From Drosophila persimilis (taxonomy: Eukaryota > Arthropoda > Insecta > Diptera > Drosophilidae): 64,000 nt of DNA. Of this stretch, positions 32,853-44,072 are shown piece after piece; position 1 is the stretch's first letter, and every line of letters begins with the position of its first letter. The notes beneath the pieces were generated by a model, which saw only the letters and a list, made by a program, of their open reading frames with translations, had not been told where the DNA came from and ran no database searches. Made by a program: the position numbers and the translations under genes. The stretch spans positions 14,034,501 through 14,098,500 of the forward strand of contig NW_020825294.1 of the NCBI RefSeq assembly GCF_003286085.1. Reading direction: 5' to 3'.

Positions 32853-33196
32853 AATCTGGGGCCGTACGTTTGATAAGCCTCCCGCGTTCAATAGGCCTCC
32901 CGTGGTTTGTTCTTCAAGTTGGTTTTATTCAGGTGTTTCATTTACAATATCGGGGCGGGGTGTTAAACTATGGGAGCTAGAGCTAAAAAACTTGTACCGC
33001 TTCAGTAAACTTTTTCCGCTGCCTTTCTTTTCGTTCTTCCTCTTCCTGGCCTATAGCTGCCGTTCGCCCTGATTAACCCTTTGCTCGGCGCTGTTAATGT
33101 TTGTGCTGTTAACGTCTGTGCTGTTAGGCGCAGTGATATTTAGAGCTGTTAGGCGCAGTGATGTTTAGAGCTGCCACTGCGGTTTCTGCCGTAACA
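32853..33196 (-). mobile_element. 5' LTR of the BEL/Pao element
   Basis: It begins TGTTACGGCAGAAACC on the minus strand at 33196, carries AATAAAACC near 32930, and is followed by a primer-binding-like TGGAGGCGTTGCCCGG starting at 32852. It contains a tandem pair of about 26 bases (TAACAGCTCTAAA.ATCACTG) in U3. The length is 344 bases if the primer site is read correctly. Confidence 0.7.
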
Positions 33197-33298
33197 TCTA
33201 TAAACATCTCCATCTATAAAAAGCCAACAACACCGCATTCTCCTATAGATTCGACAAAATTAAACTTTTCATTTCTGTAAACGAAAATAGCAACTAAA

Positions 33299-33651
33299 CC
33301 CAAGACAAGCAGGTCTGATGCAATAATTTTCTTAAGACAATACCTGGAAAAATGCTATCTTTCAGAGAAAGAGGATCCTCTAATCTGCTGGAAGGTATCA
33401 ATAGATTTTTAATAAGTAACAATAATATAATAATATATGCTTAATATATACACAAGTAATAATAATATTGTTTTTTTATTTAGATGACCACAGATGATGA
33501 AATGACCGCCCTACAAGAGGTGGCTAAAAAATTCTTATGCGTTCCGGCCACATACACTGCGTCGGAGAATACATTTAGCAAAGCTGGGCAGACCGTGTCG
33601 GACAGACGCTGCTGTTTAAACCCAAGGGTTTTGGAAAAGTTTATGTTCTAA
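33299..33651 (+). pseudogene. hAT transposase C-terminal exons
   Basis: Bases 33318-33401 read RSDAIIFLRQYLEKCYLSEK and then EDPLICWK. A GT..AG intron of 82 bases (33402-33483, ending TTTTTTTATTTAG) follows, then 33484-33651 reads TTDDEMTALQEVAKKFLCVP, ASENTFSKAG and LNPRVLEKFMF before TAA. This is the hAT dimerisation domain (A..FL..P.TS..SER.FS..G; here SEN). No upstream catalytic part is present: a BEL/Pao LTR begins at 33196. It is therefore the 3' end of a hAT element, not an intact gene. Confidence 0.7.
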
Positions 33652-33671
33652 ATGTTGGCTCTAAAATCAGA

Positions 33672-33915
33672 CTAACGAAACCTTTGTAAAAACTTGTATT
33701 TGTTAGCCACCATTGTAACCATTGAAAGTTTGATCTCGACTTTGATTTTTATAACGATTGAAAATTTGATATAAGTGATATATAAGCCCTCAAAAGAATC
33801 CTTTGTAAAAACTTGTATTTGTTAGCCACCATTGTAACAATTTAAGTTTTGATCTCGACTTTGATTTCTATAACGATTGAAAATTTGTTTAGTAGTTATA
33901 AGTGATATAAACATT
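33672..33915. repeat. Tandem duplication, ~122 bp period
   Basis: The stretch CCTTTGTAAAAACTTGTATT through TATAACGATTGAAAATTTG occurs twice, beginning at about 33679 and 33801. It lies directly downstream of the hAT transposase stop, so it probably represents the element's 3' UTR or terminal region. Confidence 0.75.
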
Positions 33916-34008
33916 TGTATATTTAACAAACCTTGTCTATACTTTTCTTTTTTAGTTACCTATACCTACATATCATAAAACAAATAAATATTTCGAAAAC
34001 TAAACAAT

Positions 34009-34635
34009 CAGCCAGGCTCCGTTTTTCACATTCACAAAAGTTTTCCGATTTACTTTTGAAATCACATAAATTGGGGCTCTCTTTTTCCCATTCCGCAAGA
34101 TTTCATCGTTTTCAAAACGAAAACATTTTCGTTGACGAAATGAAAAGTAAACGGCTTTTTATACAACAAAACGAACCTTAATTGCAAAAGGAAAAAAATA
34201 GATGACTTATTGATGCATTAACATAAACTTGATACCTATATCAGGGTAATTTAACTTGTGCTTTCTTTATAAATAATTTTATTTTAACCCAACCTAAAAT
34301 TTGGCTCGGAAAAAACTGGCCACAGCAACAACAAATTTCGTTTTGGTGTAAGCAGCTGACGCATTCCGATTTGGTTATCGGAACGTTGGCAATTATTAAA
34401 TTTTTGCGTATAACAGCACAAATGTGCATGTAACAGCTCAGACTGTGCTTGTAACATGCGCTTAACAGAACATCTGGGTGAGCACAGCTGTTTCCCGCCC
34501 AATTTAATTCGGACTTCAAAATGTAACATATCGATAAAAAAAAATATGTGAAAAATGGAACACCTTAAAACGAAAACGAAACGTTTTGGCTGAAAACGTA
34601 ATCCGCAAAAGTAAATGAAAAACGGAGCCTGCCTG
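34009..34635. mobile_element. Non-autonomous element with hAT-like terminal inverted repeats
   Basis: The left end CAGCCAGGCTCCGTTTTTCA and the reverse complement of the right end CAGGCAGGCTCCGTTTTTCA agree at 19 of 20 bases, and similarity continues imperfectly inward. The start CAG..AGG and the lack of coding content fit a hAT MITE. The inner part (34213-34592) recurs at 372-990. No 8-base target duplication is evident (TAAACAAT left, AATGTATG right). The nearby hAT transposase end suggests a possible autonomous partner. Confidence 0.6.
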
Positions 34636-34699
34636 AATGTATGGACTTTTTATATACATAAATTTAACCTAATAAGGCCCGCTTAGTGACATTCTTGCC

Positions 34700-36060
34700 A
34701 ATTTATATGTATCTATCATGGGCTTTTAAACACCCATCGGTCGTTAATGGGTTAATTTCATTTGCTCTCAAAACATCGAAAACATCGATGCTCGCAACCA
34801 TCGATGTTTCTCCAGCTCTAGATTGCTGAGGATAGATCAATATATGAAGAAGTCTAGGCAGGAGAGCATGGATTTTCGAAAAGGTGGGTAGTAGGTGGGG
34901 AGCAGCAATGAGCATCTGAATTGGCCCCAATTGCACAGCGTGATGTTGGTAGTGGGAAATATCCTTCTGAACAAGTACAGCTGCTCCTCCTCTGGCCTTG
35001 TTGGATGGGTGGTCGAATCTGTAAAACTCGTATCCGTAGAGCGTGTAGTTTTTTTCTTTTTCGTTACGGCGGAAAGCATCCGCGAAGGATATCCCGCGCT
35101 GTACTGCCATTGATGGGACATTTCTCACCTTTTTGGCATCTTGGTGTTTGCGTAGAGACTTTCACGGCGGATTGGCGATTTTCAAGCATCATGACGTAGA
35201 TCTTGCAGGATCTATCATATGCTGCATGCTTTTCACTGCAGTTTGAGCATGAGAGGTCGTCCTCGGTCATGGCGTTGCATTAGGGGCTACCTCTCCAGTG
35301 GTCCTCGGCGCATCTGCCACACACTGGTCGCTTTAGACAATAGTTTTTCGTGTGAGTAAATTCAAAGCAACGGAAGCACTGCCTCACGCTGTTGTTTTTG
35401 TGGGACAGCTCCATTTGCAACCGTTGTCTGCCGATTCTAGCGATCTTAAGAGCTTCCTTGTTGTTAGAGGTCTCGGCGAGGTCAATAAACCAGACGTTTT
35501 GGTTGGGTGGTTCCTGCTTGACTCCATCAGCGCTGATGAAAGGGCTCTTTCTGGACTTTGGGTGTGCAAGTTGACCACTCGATGTCCCAACTTCTCAAAT
35601 GTAGATGCTGCAAGATTTTTTGCCGCCACCCCGAAGTTTCTGTCCTCGGACAGGCAGAAATGGGTGTACTGCACCCGCAGTGAATTTAGGATCCTAATTA
35701 TCATTCTATGGGTGTCAACGTCCTTTGCGTAAATACGGAGGTCCCCTAAGGGTGCCGTGCGGAAGTTTTGGCGAAGTTTTACCTTTTTGTGTGAATAGAT
35801 TAAAAGCTCAGATCCACGACGTTTCTTGGACGACAATAAGAGGCTGATGTTGTGGTTGACGTGATAGCTGTCGTGACGGTCGAAATGGTAGTGGTTGGTG
35901 GTCCAAACCCTTGCAATTTTCTTTGTTTTGTTCTACATATTTTGATACGTTGTATACACGTGCAATAAAAATTATGTACCTTAAAAAAATATTCACTGAA
36001 GAAAATGTTGAAAAATACGAAGAAAAATCTGACGTTTCTATTATTTTTCCATAATTGTAC
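34700..36060 (-). mobile_element. Jockey-clade LINE, ORF1 and start of ORF2
   Basis: Minus-strand ORF1 (35384-35836) carries PLGDLRIYAKDVDTHRMIIR and LGHRVVNL, the RNA-binding gag-like domain of Jockey-clade LINEs. CCHC knuckles follow near 35250-35380 (CFRCFEFTHTKNYC, CGRCAEDHW and CSNCSEKHAAYDRSC). An ORF2 endonuclease start (GYEFYRFDHPSNKARGGAAV) lies at 34830-35130. Frames are interrupted and the element stops near 34700. Together with 24430-26210 it may be one LINE split by later insertions, although most of the endonuclease would be missing. Confidence 0.65.
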
Positions 36061-36284
36061 AAAGAGAATAAAGAGGATATTTTATTCGTGTCGACGCAAT
36101 GGTATTCCTGTGCAAATACCTAAGAATAATTAAACGCCAAACAACTAATTTTTAAAACAAAATTTTTCACAAAATATTCATGTTTTCATATGGTTGTTAC
36201 GCTGATGATGCTTTAAAATGTGTTAAAATATTGCTGTTAATTTTTATTGCTTGAAACACACCCGGAACTTTGTGAAACGATTAA

Positions 36285-36400
36285 AAATTCTCTTTGTAGG
36301 TGCACTGACGTTATGAACGGCATTTTAAACAAAGTATTTGACACACTTTTTAATGCATGTGATCCGCTCTCTTGTCCGATTCGATCTGAATGGTCATTTC
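36285..36400 (+). mobile_element. Short CR1 ORF2 fragment
   Basis: A stretch encoding MNGILNKVFDTLFNACDPLSCPIRSE corresponds to the linker after the endonuclease at 7090-7160 (YNALGTFFDSCVPLSCPIRS). Nucleotide identity is lower than between the other CR1A copies, so a different subfamily is likely. Confidence 0.6.
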
Positions 36401-36599
36401 TAAGAGATGTGTCCCGAACTAGGGGTGGGGTTGCTCATGTCACATCGTGACAAAAAACGGTTAAGCCGTTTTGGAAATTTTTTAGTTTGTTTAGGAGTGC
36501 ATAAAAATGAACCAAAATAGTTTTCGGTTTAATACGATTTTTTGTGGGGGATGGTATATACTGTGATACAGATTCGAAGGGATAGCGAAAGGTTCGAGT

Positions 36600-36720
36600 T
36601 ATGTTTACGAGCCCGAGTTTTAAATTAATAAAACCAGAAAACGCCACAACCAGTGTGTGGCAGATATTTTCGCTTATTGAAAAGGATGAAGAGCTTATCA
36701 ACTACGTGTGCTTGGTGTAG
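36600..36720 (+). pseudogene. BED zinc-finger start of a hAT-type transposase (relic)
   Basis: The plus strand reads TTSVWQIFSLIEKDEELINYVCLV. It resembles the BED finger opening of hAT transposases (S..W..F.........A.C..C). The second cysteine pair is not preserved. The segment is short and the call is tentative. Confidence 0.35.
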
Positions 36721-36929
36721 AGAGCAAATCAAAAAACCTTTGAAACCTATGTCAACAAACAATTGAACGAATTTGTAACAATTTGTCGAGAAAGGGAGCA
36801 GCATTTAGGGAAAAGATCTGCTGCCATTAAATGTATTTGTCGATTCCGCGGTCAATGCTGCAGTTCAAATTATAAATATATTGAATTTAAAAATAAATTG
36901 AAATTAACTAAGAAGAGGCCGTCAGCCAT

Positions 36930-39125
36930 CGGGTGCTACAAGGAGATAAACGGATGACGTGTCGGCTTGTCACAACTGTAAGCTCGGAATGGGACACAGG
37001 CGTCTCGGGTTCGTGGCTTGCCCTGAATCAGAGACGACTGTGCCGCACCCGCCGTAACTGTACACACCGGTGGAAGTGCGACTATACTCTCCTCGTGAGG
37101 GCGTCTGGAAACAGGTCCTGGTATGGTCATGTCTCTGCCAGGCTGCTGGCTAATTGTAGTCGGGCGGAGAAAAGAAAACTTTCAGTGAAATAACCCCAAT
37201 CAAAGGTGACACTGTCATATGCCGAGGGATGCATGGCCGAGGAGTGCTCGGTCGCTAATATGTGGTCTCTGGATACCTGCCGACCTCCAGTTTAAATAGA
37301 GCTTCCCGGGGCACGGGGTGACTAACTCCTTCCCACCTACTCGTGGGACCAACAATGCCAAAATCAAAAATAAATACCAAAAACACCGCAAAGGAGCTCG
37401 GTACTCCTCTTAAAGTGCCGGATGGAAATACCATCCCTCTTCAACCGCATCTGGGAAACCAGAAGTGGAGCCCCGGAAGACTCCTAGCATTGAGACCAAG
37501 CCTGCGGTGTCGGACGTAGCATCAGTGGTGTCGGATGACATCCTGGATGGCTCTGTGTCTGACGTGAGCGACTTTGCTAGGGATCTCAACCACATCGAGG
37601 TCGGGAAGGAACTGGACTCCTCGACCACGACAAACCAATGGTGGAGCCATTGCGTTGCTCTCTTGCTCCACCTAGCGAGAGATGGAGCCGACATAGTCCT
37701 CATTCAGTAGCCCTGGATCCTCGGAAACAGAGTCTCCGGTCTGGGGACTCCTGACTATAAGCTATAGTACGTAGCTGACACCGCAGGTAAAATTCATACC
37801 TGCATTCTAGCAAGAAGAGAGTTTCACTTATTTTCGATCCCAAATTTCAACAAAGAAGACTAAACAGTGGTGAGCCTCGAAGGCCAGGGGCGCTCCCTGC
37901 GGATCTACTCCACGTACATGGGTCACGACCAACCCAACCCCCTCCACATGCGCTCCAGACGATAATCGCAGATTGTGATGCCAAGGACACCGGCCTGATC
38001 GTAGAGTGCGACGCCAACGAACATCACTACCAGTGGAGAAGCACTGACACAAACGAAAGGCGTGCGTATCTTTTCAGTTACCATCTGACCAAGGCAGGCA
38101 AGCCCTCGCACACTGCGCCAAGAGATTTCAGAACCATTAGTCTATCGTCTTTCCTTCTAAAGGCGATGGAACGGCTCCTATGGCTGCACAGTCTGATCTC
38201 AGAGTCCCAACATGCCTATCGGAAAGGAAGATCCACCGAAACGGCCCTACACTCGATCACATCGATCATCGAAGCGTCCCTTAACTTTAAGGAGGACAAC
38301 TTGGTGGCCTTCTTCGACATAGAAGGCGCCTTTAATAACATCCTTCCGACCGCCATCACTGGCGGACTGACGGGCCTGGGGGATGATTTCCGGACGGTGA
38401 GCCTTATCGATCAAATGCTACAATGCAGGACGGTTGAGGCATCACTTGGGACGTCAACGTCCACCAGATTTGTCAGCAGAGCCACACCACAGGGCGGAGT
38501 CCTCTCGGCCCTCCTATGGAACGCGCCAGTTAACGAACTGCTGCGGGAGATAGAGGGGCGTGGCTGACGCGTTGTGGCGTATGCGGACGATGTTGCCATA
38601 GCATTCTCCGGTCAATTTTCGCAGACGTTGTGTGAGTGCATGACAAGTACTCTCACGAAGATGTCGAGATGGGCAGATAAATGCGGGTTGGGAGTCAACC
38701 CGTCTAAACCGCAACTTCTGCTCTTCACTAAGAAGTACCAAGTTCCGGTACTGACTCCCCCAAAACTCTGTGTGGGGAACCGCTAGCCTTTAGCAAAAAT
38801 GCCAAGTATGTTGGCCTAATCTTCGACAGTAAGCTCGATTGGATACTGAGCATAGAGGCTAGAGTAAAGAAGGCCACAGTGGCCCTCTATACATGGAGGA
38901 AAGTGGCTATACACCGCCATCATACGACCAATCATGCTATATGGAGTGGTAGTATGGTGGCCAGCCCTAATGAACTTGTCTCAACATACTCAGTAGAGTT
39001 CAACGCATGTCAGAGCTATGCATAACTGGATACCGTGCTGGACCTCCTCCCCGTAGATCTCATGGGAAAGAAGGTGGGAACACTTTCCGCCCTCAGAATG
39101 AAATAAGCTAAAGAAGCGGCTTAAA
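36930..39125 (+). mobile_element. LOA-clade LINE (Baggins-like), broken
   Basis: Plus-strand pieces in order are a CCHC-like knuckle (CHNCKLGMGH near 36975), the endonuclease (ARDGADIVLIQ, PWILGNR near 37680-37730; SLRIYSTYM near 37900), and the reverse transcriptase: DFRTISLSSFLLKAMERLL, HAYRKGRSTETALHSI, FFDIEGAFNNI, ATPQGGVLSALLWN (38100-38520) and VVAYADDVAIAFSG (38574-38620), ending near 39120. The ..YADDVAI... plus KCGLGVNP..L.LFT combination is typical of LOA elements. Several stops and shifts and a deletion between endonuclease and RT are apparent. Confidence 0.75.
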
Positions 39126-39324
39126 TAATAGCGAAAATACCTATCGGCTGGGCTCGCTCAGCTTGCGTTTCGTTCGTGTGTCGTTCGTGCCCCTATTATA
39201 ATAGGGGAGTTAATTAAAACATTGGAGCATCGTTCGTCTTCGTCGTCGCTCAGTTTGCTTACCCAGTTCGTTCGTGTGAAAGACTTCTCAAACGTCATTC
39301 TCTTAAATTTGTGGAATTTTTTTC

Positions 39325-39575
39325 TGGACGTTGACATGCAATGAATGCATCTTGCAAGAGGCGATGCAATTACTGCAGTCAAGTGGCAGTCTGAAACCAG
39401 CAGAAGACTGTTACTCACGCATGCAGGAAAGATAGCTTTTAGACTAATAATCGAGGAAAATTAGCACTAAATTTACTAAGAGAACTAGGCATGCATTCAA
39501 AATACAAATATCACTAAAATTACTAATTACTCTAAAGGTGTGTAAGGATTAGTAATTTAATAACAGGAAGAGAAT
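39325..39575 (-). mobile_element. CR1-clade LINE 3' end, opposite strand
   Basis: The reverse complement matches the 3' UTR of the copies at 1-371 and 9000-9319, ending CATTGCATGTCAACGTCCAG at 39328. It is 5'-truncated at about 39575 in the last codons of ORF2. It lies beside the end of the LOA element. Confidence 0.8.
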
Positions 39576-40985
39576 TAAATGAAACATTGTTTGCCGCTTT
39601 GTCTTCGGGTCAAAAGTTGTTTTAACTGGCATTATTCTGCGCGCGATTAGCATTTGTTTGCCGTACGCATCGTACGCTTTTTATCGTGGTTCGAACTTGA
39701 TACGTCGAGCCAAAGCTTGGCTGTTTGTGGCGTGTGCTTAGAACCGTTCAAAGTGCTTTCGGTCAAGTGTTTTGAGTCAAACCTAATCCGTTTATGCGTT
39801 GATATTGTTAAAGAATTTATGCGCTCTAAGTTCGAAATTATTCTGTTTGATCGCAGTGCATTTAATTCCAGCATTTTATTGCCGCAAAAGCTCTTAATTA
39901 CCTCTGCCCTCAATTGGAATAAAACTAGAAATAAACTGAGCCAACGTTTATTTAAGTTAATCAAAGCCAAAGCCGGACAGAAGTGATCAACACACGTGTC
40001 TCCGTGGAAAAGTAGGAAAAACGGTAGTTTCAAGAGTTCCTCTATGGGTAAAAATTTGTTTTTTTCTTAGCCCTTGTGATTTTGTTTCTGTTTCGCCCAT
40101 AGGGCCCTGGCCACGATCGGCAGCCCACCCTCCAAAGTTCTGCACCCATACCATTGCGGTGCATAGGGGTCATAGAGAAAAAAAATTAATAGTAGAAAAA
40201 CGAAACCTTCCGAATATTAATTTCATTATTTCTTATATTCTATTTCCTATTCATATACACTCTCGTTTATATAAACATACATGTATCTATAACTTTTCTC
40301 TCTATCCTTTATAGATTAAGCCACATTTTTCAATTCCATTAATTTTGTTTGCTCTCATTGATTTGCCTACTGGTTAAAATTAAATACTTTTGTTAATTTG
40401 GTAGGAAAACTTGTGTTTGCTAGTTGTTTCCTGATTATGTGGTAGAATACATAGTTTTGAGTACCAAAAAATATACTGAAGTTATGTTAGCAATAAATAC
40501 GGAATAGATTTATAATTTCTTAGTGACATGGTGACGTAATGGGGTAGGGTGAGAAGTATAAGGATTTCTAGAACCTTCTCACAACTGAAAATAATGGTAA
40601 TTGGGTAAAGAATCGTGTGGGTCGACTACCAACTCCAAACTTCACGCCACCGACCTTTTTGAAACTGACATACGAAAGCCCCTAGTACCTTCTGGTACGC
40701 CCTATGTATAATTGTGCCGTTTACTTTCCGTGTATGATAGGAATAGGCATATTGTTGTCTTCGGAGTTAGCTCCCTGTAGAGTCACGGGATTCTGTTTTT
40801 TTAAGTTTATGTAGTAGGAGTCGACACGCGGTCAAACGAGCCCATTCCCCAAGTTACCGAATGAGCACGGAACCAGAGAATACCAACCGGCAGGGATTTC
40901 GACATCACCTCCGATCCATGCCCTACTGACATATATATCTAACGTTATATTACACAGCTTCAAAGAAATAGGAAAACCAAAGTTC
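39576..40985. other. Region without a recognised element
   Basis: It contains overlapping open stretches on both strands (39654-39986 plus, 110 codons; 39647-40033 minus, 128 codons) with no motif I recognise, and a C-rich tract near 40100-40165. Bases 40180-40980 are A+T-rich and uninformative. A degenerate LTR or leader region of the following BEL/Pao element is possible but unsupported. Confidence 0.35.
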
Positions 40986-42545
40986 AACATGTCTTCGACC
41001 AGCAATAAAAACACCAGGTCGTCTATGGATGGATACCAATGTGCATATATTGGGGCCATACCTGTGGTGGAGCGGTTCGACTTCGCAAGGGACACACTAT
41101 TGCACAGATATGGCGCTTCGAATGCAAATCAGAGTTCAGACTCTCAAGGTCAGGACAATATTTTTGGGTTCTCAGGAGCATTACGAACCAGCAGCCTGAT
41201 AACAAGTGGACAATTTCGGTGAACGTAGAGTTGGCAGATCCAGCGTTCCATCGACCTCAATAGATCGATATGTTGCTTGGCGCAGACTCATTTTTCGAGT
41301 TGTTGTGCAACGGGCAACTCAGACTCAATAATGGAGTGAAAACTCTCCTGGGATGGGTAGTTTCTGGACGAAGCAAGCAACAACAATAAGAAGCTGCGTG
41401 TTATCTCGCAGCTTCGTCAAAAGAAGACATGGAGTTGGGAGGCCTTGTTAGATACTGTTCCAGAAAATAAAAACATAGTAAAATATTCAGCAGAACAAAT
41501 TGCTTGTCAGGACCATTTTGTAAAAAACGTGTCCAATTTGAGTTCAGGGCATTTAGAAGTTCGCCGGCACTTCAAATCTGATCCCATATGCGTGGATCTT
41601 CGAAGTGGCTAAGTGCCGATTCTTATCGTTAGAGCTTAGAAGTCTGAAAGAACGTCAAGCTCGGTCATACGTCTCCAACAGCCTATATTATTCCACCAGG
41701 ACCGCACTATTTCATACCACATCAATGCGTTCTGAAGTGTGATAGTACCTCAACCCAACTTCGAGGCGTTTGATGATGTACAGATTTTTCGTTTAGGTAC
41801 TGTCACGTACGGAACGGCTTCAGTTCCATTTCTTGCCATCCGTTGCTTGCAAGAACTTAGAGTTCGTCATAGAGGCAAACATGAGATCGGTTCCGTCCAA
41901 GTTTTAATGGGTGTTGAGGATTCATTGCCCAATCAGATATCTTTTCATTTTTCGTCGTACACTAAATTTGAGTATTTGCCTATGTGTACCGGTTTTTGAA
42001 CATCGGCAGGGAAAAAGAGCGCTCCAGGGAGGTAACTGTAAAGGAGTTGCAGAAATCGTCCCTCAAATTGATGGAGATGGTTCAACGAAAAAGGCGCATG
42101 CTCCTCTACCTCTCGATGCCAAGTTTCCAATTCTACTGCCCGCCAAGAGTCACTTAGTTAAACTTTTTTTGAGAAATTTGAACTTAAAAAATTGTCATGC
42201 CAATCCAAAGACACTAGTTAGTCTGCTAAGACAGAAGATTTGGGTCGTAAATGCACGTCAGGAATGCACTCAGCTAGTTAGAGATGCATCCACTCTTTTC
42301 GCTACAAAGCGAAATTGATGAGTCAGATCATGGGAAATCTGCCGGCAGACAGGTTTAGAAAAGATCGTCCATTCCTGATTTGTGGCGTGGACTTCTGTGA
42401 CCCTACTATCGTCTCGCTTCAGATTCGAGGACGTCCGCGCATCAAAATGTATATCGCGGTATTTGTTTGTTTCCCTTCCAAGGCCGTCCATTTATAACTT
42501 GTCCCGGAACTGTCAACTAATTGTTTTTTTCTGTCGTTTAAAAGC
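40986..42545 (+). mobile_element. BEL/Pao pol fragment, copy 1, fossil
   Basis: Plus-strand landmarks are the post-protease stretch ELADPAFHRPQ and IDMLLGADSFFELLCNGQLR (near 41225-41330), the RT region (DVQIFRLGTVTYGTASVPFLA near 41755-41830) and the RNase H-integrase linker (DAKFPILLPAKSHLVKLFLR; QKIWVVNAR; MGNLPADRFRKDRPFLICGV, 42110-42400). Heavily deleted and broken. It ends where a CR1 5' UTR begins. Its second half is repeated at 45570-46290. Confidence 0.65.
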
Positions 42546-44072
42546 TTCGTCGCAAGATTTTTTTGTTTGCGCTCCGCATATTTTCATTTTGTTTTGCATA
42601 AACAACCGGTGTTTTCATAAATTAACTTTAATTAACTTCCTAACCAACCTACAATCTGGAAATCTGTTCTATTCCGCGAGTGAATGCCATTTGATTTGGG
42701 TTTAAACATTATTTATTTAACTTCTTATTTTTCGGCGTCGGCTTGTCGTGTTTTGTTGTTGCCGTGAGTACGCATTACATTGCATTACAGCTCTCGTCTC
42801 TCGTTTATCACCTCAACATCAATAACTGTTCTTTCTCTCTCGCTCTCGTAACTTTCTGTTCAGTAGCTCTCTCTCTCTCTCGCTCTCATTAGCTGCTGCT
42901 GCAACTGTTCTCCTCTCCTCCTATTAGTGTTTGTCTGGCACACTTGTTTGGTAGCCATTTGTTTTGAAATATTATTGGAATTTAATTTTGTTCAAATTTG
43001 TTGTTATGGAGTTTTCTGTGGTATGTGCCAAAAAATCCTGTCGGAAAGAGGTCACCCATGATCAGCCGAGTATCCCCTGCTGGCTCTGCGATAGCGTAGT
43101 GCACGTAAAATGCGCTGGGTTAACGGGCCTCGTGGGCGATGCCATATCAAAACGTAATGGCTTGCACTACAGTTGTGAGGCATGCCGTGCGGTTGAGACT
43201 GACATGGTCATATTTATGAGGCAGACGCGGAAGGGCTTTAAGGAGCTGACCGCATAACTAGGAGGAGGCCTAGGCCCCCCATAACTCTTACAAATCATAC
43301 CAGTGTGCCACCCTCAACCTCAACTTTCTCTTATTCATCGTCCCGTCCTGTTTCACCCTTTTCAAAAAAACTAACTTCTCTTTTAGTAACGTATCAGAAT
43401 GTTGGAGGCTCACGTAGTGAGCTCAGCATTCTTTTCCGGGATAGTGTTGCATTTGTTTCCCACGTTATTGTGTTTACTGAAACCTGGTTAAGCCCGGACA
43501 TTCTTAGTTCCGAGGTTTTGTCAGGTCGGTACACAACTTTTAGAAAGGACCGTTCGTCTCTACGTGCAGGAGGGGTTCTGATTGCAGTGGACTCTATCTT
43601 CACGTCGGAACACTTCACAGTCCAGGTTCAACCGGAACTGGAATTCCTGTGTGTAAAACTGATTCTTCCCGCTTTCACTATATTCATTACTTGCTAGTAT
43701 GTTCCATCATCTTCGGATATCTCTATTTATGAGCAGCATTTGTCCGCTTTAACTGCTGTCTCTTCATCGGTTTCAGATAAAGATCATATGATAGTTCTTG
43801 GTGACTTCAACTTGCCAAGAACAGTTTGGTCTTCGGTAAACGAGTCTAGTAACCTAGTGCCCATGTCACGACATGACTTTGTTGACGGCTTGCTTGACCT
43901 GTCCCTGTCTCAAGTCAACCATGTGAAAAATTCCTTGGGTCGATTGCTTGATCTATGCTTCGTATCGGATCCGACCATAGTGTTGTTAACCCGAGCCCTT
44001 CCGCTCACTATACCTGAAGACGCCTACCACCCTACTTTCGAGGTGTCGCTAGATATAGGATGTATTGGATTC
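42546..44072 (+). mobile_element. CR1-clade LINE, 5' end with ORF1 start and endonuclease
   Basis: It has the CR1 5' UTR (42552 onward, TTTTGTTTGCGCTCCGCAT; the first ~15 bases seen elsewhere are missing), then ORF1 with its zinc finger and the ORF2 endonuclease (43305-43697 and 43740-44132 in two frames). A TAG in place of the usual tyrosine-containing CSYIPP codon interrupts the endonuclease at 43695-43697. It ends at about 44072, after the YHPTFEVSLDIG region, where Ty3/Gypsy-like sequence follows. Confidence 0.8.
43006..43257 (+). pseudogene. CR1 ORF1 N-terminal PHD-like zinc finger
   Basis: The start chosen is ATG at 43006 (MEFSVVCAKKSC), because the same methionine is conserved at 7924 in another copy (MEFAVVCAKK). 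The spacing C-x4-C, CWLC, HVKC and CEAC resembles a PHD-type finger, which CR1-clade ORF1 proteins carry at their N-terminus. The frame stops at TAA 43255-43257 after 83 codons, because the rest of ORF1 is deleted: the next sequence (43265) already matches the ORF1/ORF2 boundary of copy 6160. Confidence 0.65.

Larger units (their letters stand above)
26221..33196 (-). mobile_element. BEL/Pao LTR retrotransposon carrying a Transib insertion
   Basis: The element is flanked by LTR sequences in the same orientation (32853-33196 complete, 26221-26437 partial). Gag lies at 29500-29735 and 31204-32700, interrupted by a Transib transposon at 29736-31203. Protease lies near 29290-29420, reverse transcriptase near 27700-28990 and integrase at 26774-27667. 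It is the most complete LTR element in the window. It is broken in several places but not severely decayed, and the LTR copies look alike by eye, which suggests a moderately recent insertion. The family name is not recognised with certainty. Confidence 0.8.

Noticed and set aside
33484-33651. hAT C-terminal domain as a domesticated host gene
   Set aside because: Only the last two exons are present, directly abutting an LTR. No catalytic region or promoter is visible, so a truncated transposon is the simpler reading.
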